Shown: positions 54,991 to 64,000, numbered from the stretch's first letter. The stretch: 64,000 nucleotides of DNA from Novosphingobium subterraneum (GCF_000807925.1 NZ_JRVC01000002.1:248001-312000), one strand, 5' to 3'. The notes: a model not told the origin generated them from the letters alone. Numbers and translations: made by a program.

Positions 54991-55404
54991 CTACTCTTCC
55001 AACGCAGCAGCCAGCCGGTCGCGGATAGATTTCAGGTAAGCCAAAAGTGGCGCGGCGGATTGTTCATCCGAGGAATGTGGCGCAGGCTCCAACGATGGGA
55101 CCGCGACTGAAACAACCCCCTTCTTCCTCCCCCGCAGCGCTTGCCTTGCGCCCTTGATCGTGAAGCCTTCCTTGTGGAGGAGGCGGTGGATTTCTGTGAT
55201 GAGGGCGACGTCTTCGGGGCGGTAGTAACGGCGGCCGCCCGCTCGGGTGAGCGGGCGGAGCGTGGGAAACTGCTCTTCCCAATAGCGCAGGACGTGCTGA
55301 CGGATGCCGAGCGCCTTGGCCACTTCGCCGATTGTGCGGAAAGCTGCCGGGTCTTTACCGTCGTCCGGAATAGGTCCGGCATCGGGAAGTTCGGGGACGC
55401 TCAT
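54991..55404 (-). CDS. MerR-family regulator downstream of ihfA
   Basis: A 137-residue regulator. The MerR helix-turn-helix and wing are in [20 protein letters not shown] and [20 protein letters not shown]. The C-terminal part is a short dimer helix with no metal-binding Cys. It follows ihfA by 10 nt; this pairing is common in sphingomonads. Ligand unknown. Confidence 0.92.
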   Translation of the reverse strand: MSVPELPDAGPIPDDGKDPAAFRTIGEVAKALGIRQHVLRYWEEQFPTLRPLTRAGGRRYYRPEDVALITEIHRLLHKEGFTIKGARQALRGRKKGVVSVAVPSLEPAPHSSDEQSAAPLLAYLKSIRDRLAAALEE

Positions 55405-55414
55405 CCGCTGGTGA

Positions 55415-55711
55415 TCAGCCCTGGCCGATGCGGTCCTTCAGCATCTGGCTGGCGCGGAAGCTGAGGACGCGGCGCGGCGTGATCGGCACTTCGATGCCGG
55501 TCTTGGGATTGCGGCCGATCCGCTCTGCCTTGTCGCGCAGAAGGAAGGTGCCGAAGCCGGAAATCTTCACGTTTTCACCCTCAGCCAGTGCATTGCACAT
55601 GTGCTGAAGAATGGATTCAACCATTTCGAGCGAATCCGCACGGGAAAGCCCCACGCGACGGTTGATGCTCTCGGCCAGATCGGCCCGGGTCAGTGTACCT
55701 ACAGAACGCAT
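55415..55711 (-). CDS. ihfA: Integration host factor alpha subunit
   Basis: A 98-residue DNA-bending protein of the HU/IHF family. The intercalating loop and arm region is [20 protein letters not shown], and the body has [17 protein letters not shown]. Length and sequence fit IHF-alpha. It follows fabH in the same direction after a 140-base spacer. Confidence 0.95.
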   Translation of the reverse strand: MRSVGTLTRADLAESINRRVGLSRADSLEMVESILQHMCNALAEGENVKISGFGTFLLRDKAERIGRNPKTGIEVPITPRRVLSFRASQMLKDRIGQG

Positions 55712-55829
55712 CCTTTATTCCCCCCAGAAGTCAGAAGACGCCAAGGGGGCTGACAATAACGCTGATTCTGCGGAACGCAATGCAATCCATTGCTTGCGAA
55801 CGATAAGACTGGCTCGACGTGGGACGTCC

Positions 55830-55857
55830 CGAGTCCGTCAGATCGAGTCCGTCAGAT
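55830..55857. repeat. 14-bp tandem duplication at the fabH stop
   Basis: CGAGTCCGTCAGAT occurs twice in a row, with the fabH TGA inside the first copy read on the minus strand. It does not alter the FabH product. Confidence 0.8.
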
Positions 55858-56829
55858 GCGGACGAGGCTGGCGCCCCAGGTGAAGCCGCCGCCCATGGCT
55901 TCGAACATCACCAGATCGCCCTGCTTGATGCGGCCATCGCGCATCGCGACATCGAAGGCGAGCGGCACCGAAGCAGCGCTGGTGTTGGCATGTTGGTCGA
56001 CTGTGACGACCACCTTTTCAGCGGGAAGATCGAGCTTGCGCGCCGTGGCGTCGAGGATGCGGAAGTTGGCCTGGTGCGGTACGACCCAGTCAATCTCGCC
56101 GGCATCGTGGCCCGTCGTCTCAAGCACTTCGCGCAGGACATTGGCGAGATTGGTGACAGCGTGGCGGAAAACCTCGCGGCCTTTCATGCGGACCTTGCCG
56201 ACTGTACCGGTTGTTGACGGACCGCCATCGACATAGAGCAGTTCGTTGTGCGCACCATCGGCGTGGAGGCGCGAGGCCAATACGCCAGGAGAATCGGGAT
56301 CGGATTCGTCAACGTCCTGCGCTTCGAGCACGATGGCGCCGGCACCATCGCCGAACAGAACGCAGGTGGTGCGATCTTCCCAGTCGAGAATCTTGCTGAA
56401 CGTCTCAGCGCCGATGACCAGCGCGCACTTGGCCATCCCTGTACGGATCATCGAATCCGCAGTGGCCATTGCATAGAGAAAGCCCGAGCAAACCGCCGCA
56501 ACGTCAAACGCGATGCCGCCGTTGCAGCCGAGGTTGTGCTGAACGATGGTGGCGGTTGCCGGAAAGGTCTGGTCGGGCGTGGCGGTGGCAAGGACGATCA
56601 GATCGACCTTCGCCGCTTCAATCCCGGAAGATTCGAGCGCGCGACGGGCAGCCGCAGTGGCGAGGGTAGAAGTGGTCTCCCCTTCACCTGCGAGATACCG
56701 CTGGCGAATCCCGGTGCGCTCGACGATCCATTCGTCGGTCGTATCGACCATGGTCGCCATTTCGGCATTGGTGACGCAGCGCTGTGGCAACGCCGAACCG
56801 CTGCCGCGAATGATCGAACGTACGGTCAT
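55852..56829 (-). CDS. fabH: Beta-ketoacyl-ACP synthase III
   Basis: A 325-residue condensing enzyme that starts fatty acid synthesis from acetyl-CoA and malonyl-ACP. The catalytic triad is Cys114 in AAVCSGFLY, His in [11 protein letters not shown] and Asn in [10 protein letters not shown]. Its start overlaps the plsX stop by 4 nt. Length is normal. Confidence 0.97.
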   Translation of the reverse strand: MTVRSIIRGSGSALPQRCVTNAEMATMVDTTDEWIVERTGIRQRYLAGEGETTSTLATAAARRALESSGIEAAKVDLIVLATATPDQTFPATATIVQHNLGCNGGIAFDVAAVCSGFLYAMATADSMIRTGMAKCALVIGAETFSKILDWEDRTTCVLFGDGAGAIVLEAQDVDESDPDSPGVLASRLHADGAHNELLYVDGGPSTTGTVGKVRMKGREVFRHAVTNLANVLREVLETTGHDAGEIDWVVPHQANFRILDATARKLDLPAEKVVVTVDQHANTSAASVPLAFDVAMRDGRIKQGDLVMFEAMGGGFTWGASLVRI

Positions 56830-57929
56830 GCCGCGTCCTCACCGGTTGCGGCAGGGGCCGCGCTGCGCCCACCGCGACCGGAGGTGCGGCCAGAAGTCCT
56901 GATCGTCTCGGCGCCAAGGCGCGCGAGGTCGGCTTCGATACGCTCGGTCAGGTTTTCCTCCAGCAGGCGGGCCGTGACGGCAACGGCATTGGCGACGCCG
57001 AGCGCCGATGCGCTGCCGTGACTTTTCACAACCACGCCATTGAGGCCAAGGAAGACCGCGCCGTTGTGGTTGTTGGGATCCAGATGGTGCTTGAGCAGCT
57101 CGGTCGCCGGGCGCGAGATCAGGAAGCCGAACTTCGAACGCAGCGACGAGGAGAAACTGCGACGGAGCAGATCGGCGACGAAGCGGGCCGCGCCTTCCAT
57201 CGACTTCAATGCGATATTGCCCGAGAAGCCATCGGTGACGACAACGTCACAATCGCCGCGCGAGAGCTTGTCCGCCTCGGTGAAGCCGTCGAACGTCATC
57301 GCGAGATCGCCGGCCAGCTCCTTGAGCTGGTTGGCGGCATCGCGCAGGGCATCGGTACCCTTGGTCTCTTCGGTGCCGATGTTGAGCAGGCGCACACGCG
57401 GCGCGTCGAGCCCGTTGACGATGCGAGCGTAGGCGGCCCCCATGATCGCGAACTGGACGAGGTTGCGGGCATCGCAATCGGTATTCGCGCCAAGATCGAG
57501 CATGATCAGGTCATGTTCGCCGAGCGTCGGCAGCAGGGCCGAGAGTGCGGGGCGATCGATACCGGGCATGGTGCGCAAGGCGAGCTTGGCCATGGCCATG
57601 AGCGCGCCGGTGTTGCCCGCGCTGACAGCAGCGCCGGCATGGCCCTCCTTTACCGCGTTGATCGCCAGGCCCATCGACGTGGTCTTGGCGCGGCGGAGGG
57701 CCTGCGTCGGCTTCTCGTCACCCGACACAACATCAGGCGCGTGAAGGATTTCCGAAGCTTCGCGTAGATTTGGGTGGTTTTCGAGGGCCTGCTTGATGCG
57801 GCCCTCGTCACCAACGAGAAGGAACTTGAAACGGTCATGGCGACGACGGGCAAGTGCCGCGCCTTCAACCATAACGCGCACGCCCTCATCACCGCCCATC
57901 GCATCGACGGCGATACGCGGCAGGCTCAT
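56826..57929 (-). CDS. plsX: Phosphate acyltransferase PlsX
   Basis: A 367-residue enzyme that makes acyl-phosphate from acyl-ACP for phospholipid synthesis. The N-terminus is [15 protein letters not shown], and later signatures are [16 protein letters not shown] and [14 protein letters not shown]. It lies 25 nt after rpmF. Length is normal. Confidence 0.97.
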   Translation of the reverse strand: MSLPRIAVDAMGGDEGVRVMVEGAALARRRHDRFKFLLVGDEGRIKQALENHPNLREASEILHAPDVVSGDEKPTQALRRAKTTSMGLAINAVKEGHAGAAVSAGNTGALMAMAKLALRTMPGIDRPALSALLPTLGEHDLIMLDLGANTDCDARNLVQFAIMGAAYARIVNGLDAPRVRLLNIGTEETKGTDALRDAANQLKELAGDLAMTFDGFTEADKLSRGDCDVVVTDGFSGNIALKSMEGAARFVADLLRRSFSSSLRSKFGFLISRPATELLKHHLDPNNHNGAVFLGLNGVVVKSHGSASALGVANAVAVTARLLEENLTERIEADLARLGAETIRTSGRTSGRGGRSAAPAATGEDAA

Positions 57930-57954
57930 GTCCTCAGTCCCCCCGTTTTAAGGC

Positions 57955-58134
57955 TTAGAGCCCGACGGCGATGACTTCGCGACCGTTGTAGTGACCGCAA
58001 GCATTGCACAGGTTGTGCGGGCGCTTGAGTTCACCGCAGTTGGAGCATTCATGGAACGCTTCGACGCTCAGCGCGTCATGGCTGCGGCGCATGCCACGGC
58101 GTGAGGGCGAAGTCTTTCTTTTGGGGACGGCCAT
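57955..58134 (-). CDS. rpmF: 50S ribosomal protein L32
   Basis: A 59-residue ribosomal protein, [20 protein letters not shown], with a zinc ribbon [20 protein letters not shown] (four Cys). The start at 58134 is fixed by the family N-terminus. It leads the rpmF-plsX-fabH-ihfA-merR run. The 245-base divergent space to the MAPEG gene holds its promoter. Confidence 0.98.
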   Translation of the reverse strand: MAVPKRKTSPSRRGMRRSHDALSVEAFHECSNCGELKRPHNLCNACGHYNGREVIAVGL

Positions 58135-58379
58135 CTCGGCACCTGTTCTTAGAATTGCGTAGTTTTGTTGCGGGCGCGATAGGGAAAACCGGTCCATCGC
58201 ACAAGCCCTGTTTGCGGCAGGACCCGTACGCGGCGAAGGACGCCAGACAGACACGGGATTCGCCAATCACTGGGCGAAGGCGCGCCTATACGGATTTTCT
58301 GGTGCTTTGCAAGCGCACCCGCGCTAGCCTTGGCCGCAGATCCCAGGACGGACGAACACAAGGGGGAGTACCTGAAGGC

Positions 58380-58772
58380 ATGACTATACTGCCAATCACG
58401 CTGTGCGCGGCTGCGGCCGCTGCGGCGATCAACATCTGGCTTTCGATCCGTTGCGGCATGGTCCGCTCTGCCAAGAAGATCAGCATCGGCGATGGCGGCG
58501 ACATGGATCTGATCGCGAGGATGCGGGCGCAGGCGAACTTTGTCGAGAACACGCCTGTCGTATTGGTGCTGATCGCCGCAGTGGAATTGGCGCGGACAGC
58601 CAACCCGTGGCTGATGGGCGTGGCCGCTATCTACATGCTTGGCCGCGTTGGCCATGGCGTCGGCATGGACGGCGGGCCGCTTGGGTTCCTTCGCGGCGTG
58701 GGTACGCTGACGACGATGCTGACCCAACTTGGTCTTGGAGTCTGGGCGGTTTCGATCGCCTTGGATATGTGA
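58380..58772 (+). CDS. MAPEG family membrane protein
   Basis: A 130-residue integral membrane protein of the MAPEG group (microsomal glutathione transferase-like). Four hydrophobic helices are visible, and the MAPEG signature is in ARMRAQANFVENTPVVLVL. The ATG at 58380 follows GGGGGAG and AAGG. Function in bacteria is mostly unassigned. Confidence 0.9.
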   Translation: MTILPITLCAAAAAAAINIWLSIRCGMVRSAKKISIGDGGDMDLIARMRAQANFVENTPVVLVLIAAVELARTANPWLMGVAAIYMLGRVGHGVGMDGGPLGFLRGVGTLTTMLTQLGLGVWAVSIALDM

Positions 58773-58781
58773 AATCTGCAA

Positions 58782-58805
58782 GGGTGGGCAGTGACATGCC
58801 CACCC
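58782..58805 (+). terminator. Hairpin after the MAPEG gene
   Basis: GGGTGGGCA and TGCCCACCC form a perfect 9-bp stem with a 6-nt loop. There is no T-run, so it may be only a weak or factor-dependent terminator. Confidence 0.5.
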
Positions 58806-58851
58806 CCAGGCCAGTCCACCTGCGGGAAAGGAGCTACTTCAGCGCGTTTGC

Positions 58852-59532
58852 TTAGCTCAGGGCATAGTCGCTGACATAAGCGTTGGTCTGGCGTTCACGG
58901 CCGAACGTGCTGTTGGGGCCGTGACCGGGAACGAAAGTCACCTCGTTGCCGAGCGGCCAGAGCTTTTGCGTGATCGAATCGATCAGGTCCTGATGATTGC
59001 CCATGGGGAAGTCGGTGCGGCCGATCGATCCCTGGAACAGCACATCGCCTACGATCGCTACCTGTGTCGGGGCGTGGTGAAAGACGACGTGGCCGGGTGT
59101 GTGACCGGGGCAGTGGATTACGTCGAGCTCGACCTCGCCGACGGTGACCTTGTCTCCATCATTGAGCCAGCGGGTGGGTTCGAACACTTCGCCATCGATG
59201 CCATAGCGCTGGCCGTCCTCATCGAGGCGGCTGATCCAGAAGCGGTCATCCTCGTGGGGGCCCTCGATCGGCACACCGAGTTCACGGGCGAAGATACCGA
59301 CGCTGCCGCAGTGGTCGATGTGGCCGTGGGTAACCAGCAGCTTCTCGATGGTGACGCCGGTCATTTCGATCGCCTTGCGCAGCTTGTCCAGATCGCCGCC
59401 GGCATCGATGAAGGCGCCGCGCATGGTCCTGGTGCACCAGACCAGCGTGCAGTTCTGCTGCAGTGGTGTGACGGGGATGATCGCGACCTTGAAAGGCGGC
59501 TGGGCGGCGGTTTGGGTGGCGGCTACGGTCAT
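58852..59532 (-). CDS. Metallo-beta-lactamase-fold hydrolase (glyoxalase II-like)
   Basis: A 226-residue MBL hydrolase like YcbL. The metal motif is VTHGHIDHCGSVGIF, with further ligands in HCPGHTPGHVVF, GDVLFQGSIGRTDF and FVPGHGPNSTFG. I set the start at 59532 (MTVAATQTA). Probably acts on thioesters such as lactoylglutathione. Confidence 0.92.
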   Translation of the reverse strand: MTVAATQTAAQPPFKVAIIPVTPLQQNCTLVWCTRTMRGAFIDAGGDLDKLRKAIEMTGVTIEKLLVTHGHIDHCGSVGIFARELGVPIEGPHEDDRFWISRLDEDGQRYGIDGEVFEPTRWLNDGDKVTVGEVELDVIHCPGHTPGHVVFHHAPTQVAIVGDVLFQGSIGRTDFPMGNHQDLIDSITQKLWPLGNEVTFVPGHGPNSTFGRERQTNAYVSDYALS

Positions 59533-59597
59533 GCCTGCCGATTTGGAGCGAAGGCACCATAATTGCAATGCTCCGGTCCGGGGCTTAGGTTTGCCCG

Positions 59598-60035
59598 ATG
59601 ATATCGATCCGCCCCTCCCGCCCCACAGATGACGAGCGTGCGCTGGAAATCTGGGCCTCTGCCGTGGATGCGACCCACGACTTCCTGTCGCCCGAAGACC
59701 GGCTGGCGATTGGCAAAGAGGTTGCGGGCTTTCTTCCCGGTACGCCCATGACTGTAGCTGTGGATGCGAGCGACCGCGCCCTCGGCTTCATGATCGTGGA
59801 CGATGGAAGCATCGAGGCTCTGTTCGTCGATGCCGCCTGCCATGGCCAAGGCGTTGGCAAAGCCCTGATCGAACATGCGATTCAGGCACTTGGAGCACAT
59901 CGCCTTGAGGTCAACGAGCAGAATGCACGCGCCCGGGGGTTCTATCGCCGGATGGCCTTTGCCGAGATCGGCCGCAAGGAGGTGGACGGCCAAGGGCGGC
60001 CCTATCCGCTGATCCTCATGGAACTGCGCAGCTAG
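59598..60035 (+). CDS. GNAT family acetyltransferase (YjaB-like)
   Basis: A 145-residue N-acetyltransferase. The acetyl-CoA loop is ACHGQGVGKALIEHA, and the C-terminus has FYRRMAFAEIGR. It begins MISIRPSRPTDDERALEIW. Its stop overlaps the stop of the convergent S24 gene by 4 nt. Substrate unknown. Confidence 0.92.
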   Translation: MISIRPSRPTDDERALEIWASAVDATHDFLSPEDRLAIGKEVAGFLPGTPMTVAVDASDRALGFMIVDDGSIEALFVDAACHGQGVGKALIEHAIQALGAHRLEVNEQNARARGFYRRMAFAEIGRKEVDGQGRPYPLILMELRS

Positions 60036-60730
60036 AGTCGGCCGCCTTTCCAGACGACCCGGCCGACGAGCTCGACCTCGTTCAAGGGGCGCTCAAGGCG
60101 AGGATAAGCGGGATTGTCTGAAATGATCCGCACCGTGCCGCCAGGGCCGGATTCGAGGCGCTTGACCAGCAGCACGTCGTCAAGCCGGATCACGTGAATT
60201 CCCGCGCGCAACGGGCGCGGAGTGCGGTCAACGAGGATCTCGTCGCCATCGCGCAAGGTCGGCTCCATCGAATCACCTTCGACTTCGATCACCGAAAGCA
60301 TCGCCGGTTCCAGCCCCTGCCCCTTGAGCCAGCGGTGATTGAAGCGCAGGCGACCGGAAGGAATCTCCTCTGCCGGGAGTGTGCCGGGACCAGCTGAAGC
60401 GCCCAGCGGCAGGCGGGGAATGTCGGCCCATTCGGCGGCGATGGACCGAGTGGGCTTGACGCCACGCGATGCTCCCTGCCCCGCGGTAATCACACCGCCG
60501 CGGGGCGAGGCACCAAGATCGGTTTCCGGGACGCCGAAGAACTCCGCAAGCGTACGGCGGTCATTCTCTTCCAGCTTGCGCGGACTGCCCTTGCGGACGA
60601 ATTGCTGGAGATAGGTGGTGTTACGACCGATCAGCGCCGAGAGCGCCGAGAGGCTGACGCCGCGCTGCGTGGCAAGGCCCACAAGACGGGTGCGTGTGCC
60701 GTCTTCCGATTCGCTGTCTGCCGGGACCAT
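60032..60730 (-). CDS. S24 family repressor (LexA/CI-like)
   Basis: A 232-residue regulator. The N-terminal region (about 12-75) is a divergent helix-turn-helix, RGVSLSALSALIGRNTTYLQ. The C-terminal S24 peptidase domain has the catalytic Ser154 in EGDSMEPTLRDGD and Lys190 in LLVKRLES. An Ala-Gly pair in GASAGPG lies in the linker and could be an autocleavage site. It diverges from a tiny HTH gene across a region with TAGGA half-sites, so it probably regulates both directions. Confidence 0.9.
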   Translation of the reverse strand: MVPADSESEDGTRTRLVGLATQRGVSLSALSALIGRNTTYLQQFVRKGSPRKLEENDRRTLAEFFGVPETDLGASPRGGVITAGQGASRGVKPTRSIAAEWADIPRLPLGASAGPGTLPAEEIPSGRLRFNHRWLKGQGLEPAMLSVIEVEGDSMEPTLRDGDEILVDRTPRPLRAGIHVIRLDDVLLVKRLESGPGGTVRIISDNPAYPRLERPLNEVELVGRVVWKGGRL

Positions 60731-60756
60731 TTCGCCTTACTCCGATTTCGAAGGAC

Positions 60757-60804
60757 TTTTCCTAGCATTGTAGGATTTGAGGATCAACATAGGAAAAATC
60801 CTAT
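60757..60804. promoter_or_regulatory. TAGGA half-site cluster between the S24 repressor and the HTH gene
   Basis: Four half-sites of one type occur: TTTTCCTA (60757-60764), TAGGATTT (60771-60778), ATAGGA (60789-60794) and TCCTAT (60799-60804). The last two form a dyad with an AAAA centre, and the first two form a dyad with inward CCTA/TAGG. The pattern fits an autoregulated divergent operator. Confidence 0.65.
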
Positions 60805-60849
60805 TTCGAGTCGTCTCGCCGACTCCGCAGCTGGAGGTTTAGAAACGCC

Positions 60850-61038
60850 ATGTTGCTCCGCAAGATCGAGAGCTTCCTTCGCCAGACGGGCATGTCAGTC
60901 ACCAAGTTCGGCCGCCTTGCCGCCCACGATCCCCGTCTTGTGGGTGATCTGCGCAACGGCCGTGAGCCGCGTTCCAGAATGGTGGAACGCGTAGAACATT
61001 TCATGAACAACTTCGGAGAGAATGTCCATGCTGCTTGA
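60850..61038 (+). CDS. Small helix-turn-helix protein
   Basis: A 62-residue protein (MLLRKIESFLRQTGMSVTKF). The HTH is in MSVTKFGRLAAHDPRLVGDL, Cro/XRE-like. It starts 46 nt after the operator region and its end overlaps the next gene. Its small size and divergence from an S24 repressor recall a Cro/CI switch. Confidence 0.78.
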   Translation: MLLRKIESFLRQTGMSVTKFGRLAAHDPRLVGDLRNGREPRSRMVERVEHFMNNFGENVHAA

Positions 61039-61411
61039 TCCTCATGCTTTCGAGACCAAGGCGCTTGCTGAATGCGTTCCTCCTCCTCTCACCCCTCGCC
61101 CATCTCCCGCCGAGCGCCTGCTGCGTGGCGTGCGCGAGATAAGCGGGCCACACGCCGAAGTAGTCAGCCATGACGAGACGCCGTGGGCGAGCATCACATT
61201 TTCAGGCTCGCGGCACCGTCTGGTGCTCCGCTTTGCCGGCAGCGAGGCGGTAAGTGACGGCGAGAGCTTCATCGCGGTTCTGCCCGAACACGAGTTCAAG
61301 TTGCGAGGGCGGCTGGTGGCCGATGCTGCGGTGACCCGGGTTGACCATGAGGTCCTGCCCGCACCGCTCATGGAAGTGGAGTGCGAGATCCTGCTGCTCG
61401 ACGAGGACTGA
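61028..61411 (+). CDS. Hypothetical protein after the small HTH gene
   Basis: A 127-residue protein starting at the ATG at 61028, set by GGAGAG about 8 nt upstream; the ATG at 61022 is too close to it. It overlaps the HTH gene by 11 nt, so translation is probably coupled. Residues 30-125 look like an alpha/beta fold (ASITFSGSRHRLVLRFAGSE, VECEILLLDED). No family recognised. Confidence 0.7.
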   Translation: MLLDPHAFETKALAECVPPPLTPRPSPAERLLRGVREISGPHAEVVSHDETPWASITFSGSRHRLVLRFAGSEAVSDGESFIAVLPEHEFKLRGRLVADAAVTRVDHEVLPAPLMEVECEILLLDED

Positions 61412-61472
61412 GGAGATCGGCGGGTGCTCTTGAGCGCATGGACTCAAGGCACCCGCTCTCCTCTCCAACCGG

Positions 61473-64000
61473 TCAATTCGTCTTCGCGAGCAGCGGCGCA
61501 GGCTTGGCACCGACCCAGAGGCTCATGTCTACGGCGTTGGTGACGCGGAAGACATCGCCCTTGCTGTTGAGGAACAACTCTTCCATTTCCGGCCGGGTGA
61601 ACGGGCGGGAACCAAGCCGACCAAAGACAGCCATCTGCCCTCCGGTTTCATCGACACCGCGATCGCGATCTAGCCCCTTTGACAGCGCCAGGGCCGGTGT
61701 CGGTGTACGAGCCCATGCAATGAGCTCCGGCTTGGGCTCGGGCGAGAAGCCGTAGAAGTTCGGCTGACTGGCTGGCGAGGTCAGCTGCAGCACTTTCATC
61801 CCGTTCCGGCCATCGGCGACATAAGCAAAGAGCGAGGCGTTGGTTGACGCCACGATCACGTCCTCGGCATCGTTCAATTGCCCGTCAGCAGTGTAGCTGG
61901 TGTAGATCGACGGTCGTGTCGGCGCGGTGATGTCCACGATGACCAGCCCCTGCGACTTGGCTGCGACATAGGCATACGTGCGCGCAAGGTAGACTCGGCG
62001 AGCGTCGACCATCGGCACAGTTGCCGATGGTACGGCCCTGGGCTGGGCCAGGTTGGTGATGTCCATCAGTTCAAGGCCATTGGCCGTCGTCACCCACAGG
62101 TAACGGAACTGCACCGCCGTGGCGCGAGGATCGCGCAAGGGCACGACCGAAGTGATGCGCGGATCGAGGCAAGTTTCGCCGCCCTTCTTCTCACTGACTT
62201 CGCACGGCTTTTGCGCAGACCATGGCTTGGGCAGGTGAACCGTGACCAGCGCCTTGTCGGTGACAATATAGGCGTAGTCCCCGGCGAGCGTGATGTGCCG
62301 AGCGCCAGTGAGCACGCCGTCCGGATTGAAGGTCAGCGCGCGATTGAAGAAATTGTTGCGGAATTCGCCGTCGGCGAGAGTGTCGACGTTGACCGCGATC
62401 AGGCCTTCGACCGCATCGGTCACGAAAGCGTAGGAATAGATCGGCGAGAACGGCTGCTCCTGATTGAGCGTGCGCAATTCGGGTGTGTTGCGGGTCGGCG
62501 CGATTGACTGGTTGGTCGGCAGGGCCATGCAGGTCGCGTTGGTGGTAGCGACATGGGTGTCATGGCCCAAGGGCGAGAAGGGAGCAGTGACGATCCGCTC
62601 CGAGAAGCCCTTGTTGCCGATGGCGGCAATGTCATAGGCTCGGAATCCGCCCTTGCCCCCTGCGACGTACATGTACTCGCCGCGCATCTGCAGGCAGCGG
62701 ACTGCGTCCTTGGTCCCCTCCACCACGTTGGCAAACTGTTCCTGCCCGGTTGTTTCCCCCGAAAGCTTGCCATCGACGATCTTGCCTCGCGTCCAGTTCT
62801 TCAACTCGCGCCCGTTATCTTCGACGTGCTGCTTCCAGTAATCAGGGTAGGCGTAGCGGTGCAGGTATGAGCCAATCACCGCTTGCGGCTCATCCCATTC
62901 TGTAACGCGGACAGCTTCAAATCCGCCGTCCAGACCGAACCAGGCGTTCATGCCCACGAAGTTCACGTAGTTCGTGCCCAGCAGGAGAAGCTGCGCCATC
63001 GTGGCGTTATTGTCTTCGTCCTGGCTGACGTGGCAATCGGTGCACTGCTTGGTCTCGTTCTTGCGAACAGTGTGCGGGAAGTGCGGCGCGAAGGCCTGTG
63101 ACGAGTAGCCGATCGAGGAAATTGGCGGCTGCTGCACGTAGATGCGTTCGCGGTTGATGTTGGTTGACGACAAGATCAGAGCCGAAGTTGAACGGATCGG
63201 CGCGGTTATCGCCTTGCCCGACACCGGATTGCCCGAGGCGTCATACTGCACCGGGTCCGAACCCGACGACTTGTTGCGCTGGTGCTTGCCAAGCTGGAAC
63301 ATGTCATCGCGCGCGACCTGCGGGTTATAGGTCGCGTAGTTGCGGGTGTAATCTTCCTCGTACTTGTGCGTCGCCGACTTCCAGTTCGCCTCGATCGGGA
63401 GGTGGCACCCGGCACAGGAAGTGGTCCACGACAGGTGGCAGGTGAAGCAAGCCATATCGTCGTCACGATGGGCGCGCGCTTCCTTGGCCACGCCGGTGCC
63501 GAACTTGTAGACACCGTCATCCGACGCGGACTTGGCCATCAGTTTCGCGCGGGCGGCCTTGGGGTTGAAGATCGGCTTGCCGGACGTGTCCATTTGCCCG
63601 GCAAAGCGGGCGTCGACCGAGTCCTTCACCAGGCTGACGCGCCAGGACAACTTGGGATCGATGATCGAGCGCTGGATCAGCACGCGGCGCCCATCGGCCT
63701 CCTTGAACCATTCGAAGCGACGCTGGCCGTCTGCATTGCGCAGCAGCGCAAGATTGTTGCCCTTTTCGGGTGCCGCCATGTTCGAAGTTAGCAGCGTCGG
63801 GTAGGCATCGGGCGTGCCGTGGCAGTCCTTGCAGCCGATCTCGACCGCGTTGGCGACTTCGCCATAGATCATGCCATTGCCGTGGCTGTCCTGCGAGAAG
63901 TGGCAATCGGCGCACTGCATGCCGATCTGGGCGTGGATGTCCATCATGTGGACGGCCTTGCCGGGATTGCTCTCACCCGGTTCGACGAACTTGCCCTCGC
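61473..64000 (-). CDS. Multihaem cytochrome with LVIVD repeats (5' end outside the window)
   Basis: At least 842 residues are visible, and the frame is open to the window edge, so the start lies beyond 64000. Five CxxCH haem motifs occur: CADCH, CKDCH, CFTCH, CAGCH and CTDCH, the last four within about the first 330 visible residues. The C-terminal half (from about 62700 down) has LVIVD-type repeats that form a beta-propeller, such as YAYVAAKSQGLVIVDITAP and YVADGRNGMKVLQL. It is presumably exported and may pass electrons at the cell surface or periplasm. A stretch near 61700 encoding ARTPTPALALSKG looks like a repeat element translated in frame. Confidence 0.85.
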   Translation of the reverse strand, partial: EGKFVEPGESNPGKAVHMMDIHAQIGMQCADCHFSQDSHGNGMIYGEVANAVEIGCKDCHGTPDAYPTLLTSNMAAPEKGNNLALLRNADGQRRFEWFKEADGRRVLIQRSIIDPKLSWRVSLVKDSVDARFAGQMDTSGKPIFNPKAARAKLMAKSASDDGVYKFGTGVAKEARAHRDDDMACFTCHLSWTTSCAGCHLPIEANWKSATHKYEEDYTRNYATYNPQVARDDMFQLGKHQRNKSSGSDPVQYDASGNPVSGKAITAPIRSTSALILSSTNINRERIYVQQPPISSIGYSSQAFAPHFPHTVRKNETKQCTDCHVSQDEDNNATMAQLLLLGTNYVNFVGMNAWFGLDGGFEAVRVTEWDEPQAVIGSYLHRYAYPDYWKQHVEDNGRELKNWTRGKIVDGKLSGETTGQEQFANVVEGTKDAVRCLQMRGEYMYVAGGKGGFRAYDIAAIGNKGFSERIVTAPFSPLGHDTHVATTNATCMALPTNQSIAPTRNTPELRTLNQEQPFSPIYSYAFVTDAVEGLIAVNVDTLADGEFRNNFFNRALTFNPDGVLTGARHITLAGDYAYIVTDKALVTVHLPKPWSAQKPCEVSEKKGGETCLDPRITSVVPLRDPRATAVQFRYLWVTTANGLELMDITNLAQPRAVPSATVPMVDARRVYLARTYAYVAAKSQGLVIVDITAPTRPSIYTSYTADGQLNDAEDVIVASTNASLFAYVADGRNGMKVLQLTSPASQPNFYGFSPEPKPELIAWARTPTPALALSKGLDRDRGVDETGGQMAVFGRLGSRPFTRPEMEELFLNSKGDVFRVTNAVDMSLWVGAKPAPLLAKTN

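Noticed and set aside
60032..61411. Prophage remnant around the S24 repressor
   Set aside because: No integrase, structural genes or attachment repeats nearby.

Overview
The window looks like the chromosome of a sphingomonad alphaproteobacterium, most like Novosphingobium. This rests on high GC, an alphaproteobacterial-type RNase E with acidic and arginine-rich extensions, class I lysyl-tRNA synthetase, the rpmF-plsX-fabH-ihfA-merR cluster, a LOV histidine kinase paired with a single-domain receiver, and an exosortase A (XrtA) exopolysaccharide locus. The genus is an inference from gene content; no rRNA or other marker is present. I saw no rRNA, tRNA, CRISPR array, insertion sequence or prophage structural gene.

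Layout. 1-9.4 kb: the 3' part of rne, a secreted ThuA-domain protein, a methyltransferase, a Tat-exported GH43 glycosidase, then sdhB, a hotdog thioesterase and zapE. 9.5-12 kb: a possible 16-residue ORF and a CHASE2-EAL c-di-GMP phosphodiesterase. 12-30.5 kb: the XrtA exopolysaccharide locus. 30.5-38.3 kb: trxB, a tyrosine phosphatase, a LOV kinase and receiver, a hotdog thioesterase, an M20 amidohydrolase, a thiolase and a DUF4118 histidine kinase. 38.3-50.8 kb: an M28 peptidase, ettA, a frameshifted DUF6265 gene, an AraC-GyrI regulator, an FMN-binding protein, an RcnB-like protein, a MarR regulator, a prolyl 4-hydroxylase-like oxygenase, a DUF885 peptidase, lysK and flagellin. 50.8-64 kb: a DinG-like helicase, a SixA-like phosphatase, a short AT-richer pocket of hypotheticals, the merR-ihfA-fabH-plsX-rpmF cluster, MAPEG, an MBL hydrolase, a GNAT, an S24 repressor facing a tiny HTH gene across TAGGA half-sites, and a multihaem LVIVD-repeat cytochrome running off the end.

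The XrtA locus is the most interesting part. A ten-gene minus-strand run (export lipoprotein, chain-length determinant, tyrosine autokinase, outer-membrane barrel, AAA ATPase, polysaccharide deacetylase, FemAB-like protein, glycosyltransferase, exosortase-EpsI fusion, amidotransferase) makes and exports a polysaccharide and processes PEP-CTERM proteins. Next to it lies a compact accessory module: PLP decarboxylase and acyl-CoA ligase on the minus strand; GNAT/FemAB-like transferase, acyl carrier protein and two alpha/beta hydrolases on the plus strand. Its parts resemble the activation and carrier logic of D-alanylation (DltA/DltC), which suggests a carrier-bound amino or acyl decoration of the polysaccharide. 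No chemistry is established for it.

Genes are packed tightly: many neighbours overlap by 4 nt (ATGA or GTGA), and two convergent pairs overlap at their stop codons.
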